From assembly GCA_964617555.1 (NCBI GenBank), contig CAZTYP010000105.1, positions 1-7,785 on the forward strand: a DNA stretch of 7,785 nucleotides, in the 5' to 3' direction. The notes under the pieces are model-generated. The model did no database searches. It saw only the letters and a list, made by a program, of their open reading frames with translations, and was not told where the DNA came from. A program made the position numbers and the translations under genes. Positions 7,108-7,785 of the stretch are shown piece by piece; the stretch's first letter is position 1; every line of letters begins with the position of its first letter. Source of the stretch: 1-14-2-50-31-20 sp964617555. Lineage in GTDB: Bacteria > Bacteroidota > Ignavibacteria > Ignavibacteriales > Melioribacteraceae.

Positions 7108-7785
7108 TTATTTATTTTCATCCTCCGATTCGGAAGTTTCTTCCTCAGCCGGTTTTTCTTCGGTTTCGGTTTCTTCTTTTTTCTCTTCCTCTTCAGATGC
7201 TTCTTCTTTTACTTTTTCTTCGGAAGTTTCGTTAACATCGGCATCTTCGGTTTTTACAGTCTCTTCAGAAGTTCCATCCTCAGATTCTACATTGCCTTCA
7301 ACTTTTTCTTCCGCAGGTTTCGGTTCATCTTCCTTTTTGAGTTGTTCATCAAACACCTTAAAATCGGCTGCATTAAATTTACCGCCTTCAGCATTTTGAA
7401 TTGCTTCTACAGTAACTTTTTCCAATTTATGGTCTTTAATGTATTGCTCAATTTCTTCCACGGATTTATCTTTAATAGCAGCAATAGCGGAAAGCACAAT
7501 TTTCTTGCTTTCTTTATCGAATTCTATAACCATTAAATCCAATTCCGTTCCTATTGGAAAACAATAGGCAAAGTTTTTGATCTTTGCAGTTGATAACAAT
7601 GTACCGGGAACAAATCCGTCAACACCGTGATCCAATTCGGCAATAATGCCTTTCTCAATAATTCTAACAACTTTACCTTTAATAATTTTTCCTACAGGGT
7701 ATTCTCTTTCAAAAATATCCCAAGGGTTCTCTTCAATTTGTTTATGACCAAGAGAAATTTTTCTTTGTTCGGTATCTATTGAAAG
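7108..7785 (-). CDS. rpsA: 30S ribosomal protein S1, C-terminal part (5' end beyond the window)
   Basis: The frame is open to the window edge and gives 225 C-terminal residues. S1 binds mRNA on the small ribosomal subunit and helps to start translation. The visible part begins with the end of one S1 repeat (SIDTEQRKISLGHKQ at 2-16, then ENPWDIF at 19-25, the usual linker). It is followed by the complete last repeat (about 31-99), with VGKIIKGKVVRI, GIIAELDHGVDGFVPGTLLS and KKIVLS. A helical linker (about 107-146) leads into a low-complexity acidic tail: 36 of the last 79 residues are Glu or Asp, mixed with Lys, Ser and Thr. The repeat motifs and the ENPW linker point to S1 rather than a generic S1-domain protein. 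The TTG at 7635-7633 is an internal leucine codon, not a start. Transcription ends at the hairpin 7032-7089. Confidence 0.93.
   Translation of the reverse strand, partial: LSIDTEQRKISLGHKQIEENPWDIFEREYPVGKIIKGKVVRIIEKGIIAELDHGVDGFVPGTLLSTAKIKNFAYCFPIGTELDLMVIEFDKESKKIVLSAIAAIKDKSVEEIEQYIKDHKLEKVTVEAIQNAEGGKFNAADFKVFDEQLKKEDEPKPAEEKVEGNVESEDGTSEETVKTEDADVNETSEEKVKEEASEEEEKKEETETEEKPAEEETSESEDENK

Noticed and set aside
7105..7536. Plus-strand open frame of 143 codons rich in phenylalanine, resembling a membrane protein.
   Set aside because: It is the antisense of the Glu/Lys-rich S1 tail: GAA/GAG/AAA codons read backwards as TTC/TTT/CTC. No ribosome binding site, and the S1 frame is certain.
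7108..7635. A separate short gene starting at the TTG at 7635.
   Set aside because: The same frame stays open to the window edge and encodes more S1 repeat sequence upstream, so the TTG is an internal leucine codon.

Overview
The window looks like chromosomal DNA from a low-GC bacterium of the Bacteroidota/Chlorobiota group, most likely close to Ignavibacteria. The strongest clue is the protease at 63-3056, whose C-terminus carries a type IX secretion (T9SS) sorting domain in the form 'EQNHPNPFNPTT', the variant typical of Ignavibacteria-like lineages. Several genes also have clear Shine-Dalgarno sequences (AGAGG, AGGAGG, AGGAAG, GAGGA), which are rare in classical Bacteroidetes. The taxonomic placement is inference from these two features.

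Layout, plus strand: 63-3056 encodes a large secreted subtilisin-family (S8) protease with prodomain, catalytic domain, accessory beta domains and T9SS signal. It is followed by a strong intrinsic terminator (3067-3105). Next comes a tight two-gene unit: a 104-residue four-helix membrane protein (3196-3510) and a 207-residue soluble HEAT-like repeat protein (3526-4149). The ribosome binding site of the second gene overlaps the stop codon of the first. Neither protein has an assigned function.

Layout, minus strand, read right to left: the C-terminal part of ribosomal protein S1 (window edge to 7108) ends in a long glutamate-rich tail and a terminator with a T8 tract (7032-7089). Then come mtaB (6996-5707, tRNA ms2t6A37 methylthiotransferase, GTG start), a signal-peptide-bearing DUF5683-like protein of unknown function (5671-4937), and truA (4897-4160, tRNA pseudouridine synthase). 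The last three are 35 and 39 bases apart and probably form one operon. It pairs two tRNA anticodon-arm modification enzymes with one envelope protein. truA converges on the HEAT-like gene with only 10 bases between stop codons.

Most of the window is ordinary housekeeping plus one secreted protease. The parts least explained by known biology are the membrane protein/HEAT-like pair, the envelope protein inside the tRNA-modification operon, and the acidic tail of S1. I saw no CRISPR array, insertion sequence, tRNA, rRNA or riboswitch. No gene-free stretch reaches 300 bases.
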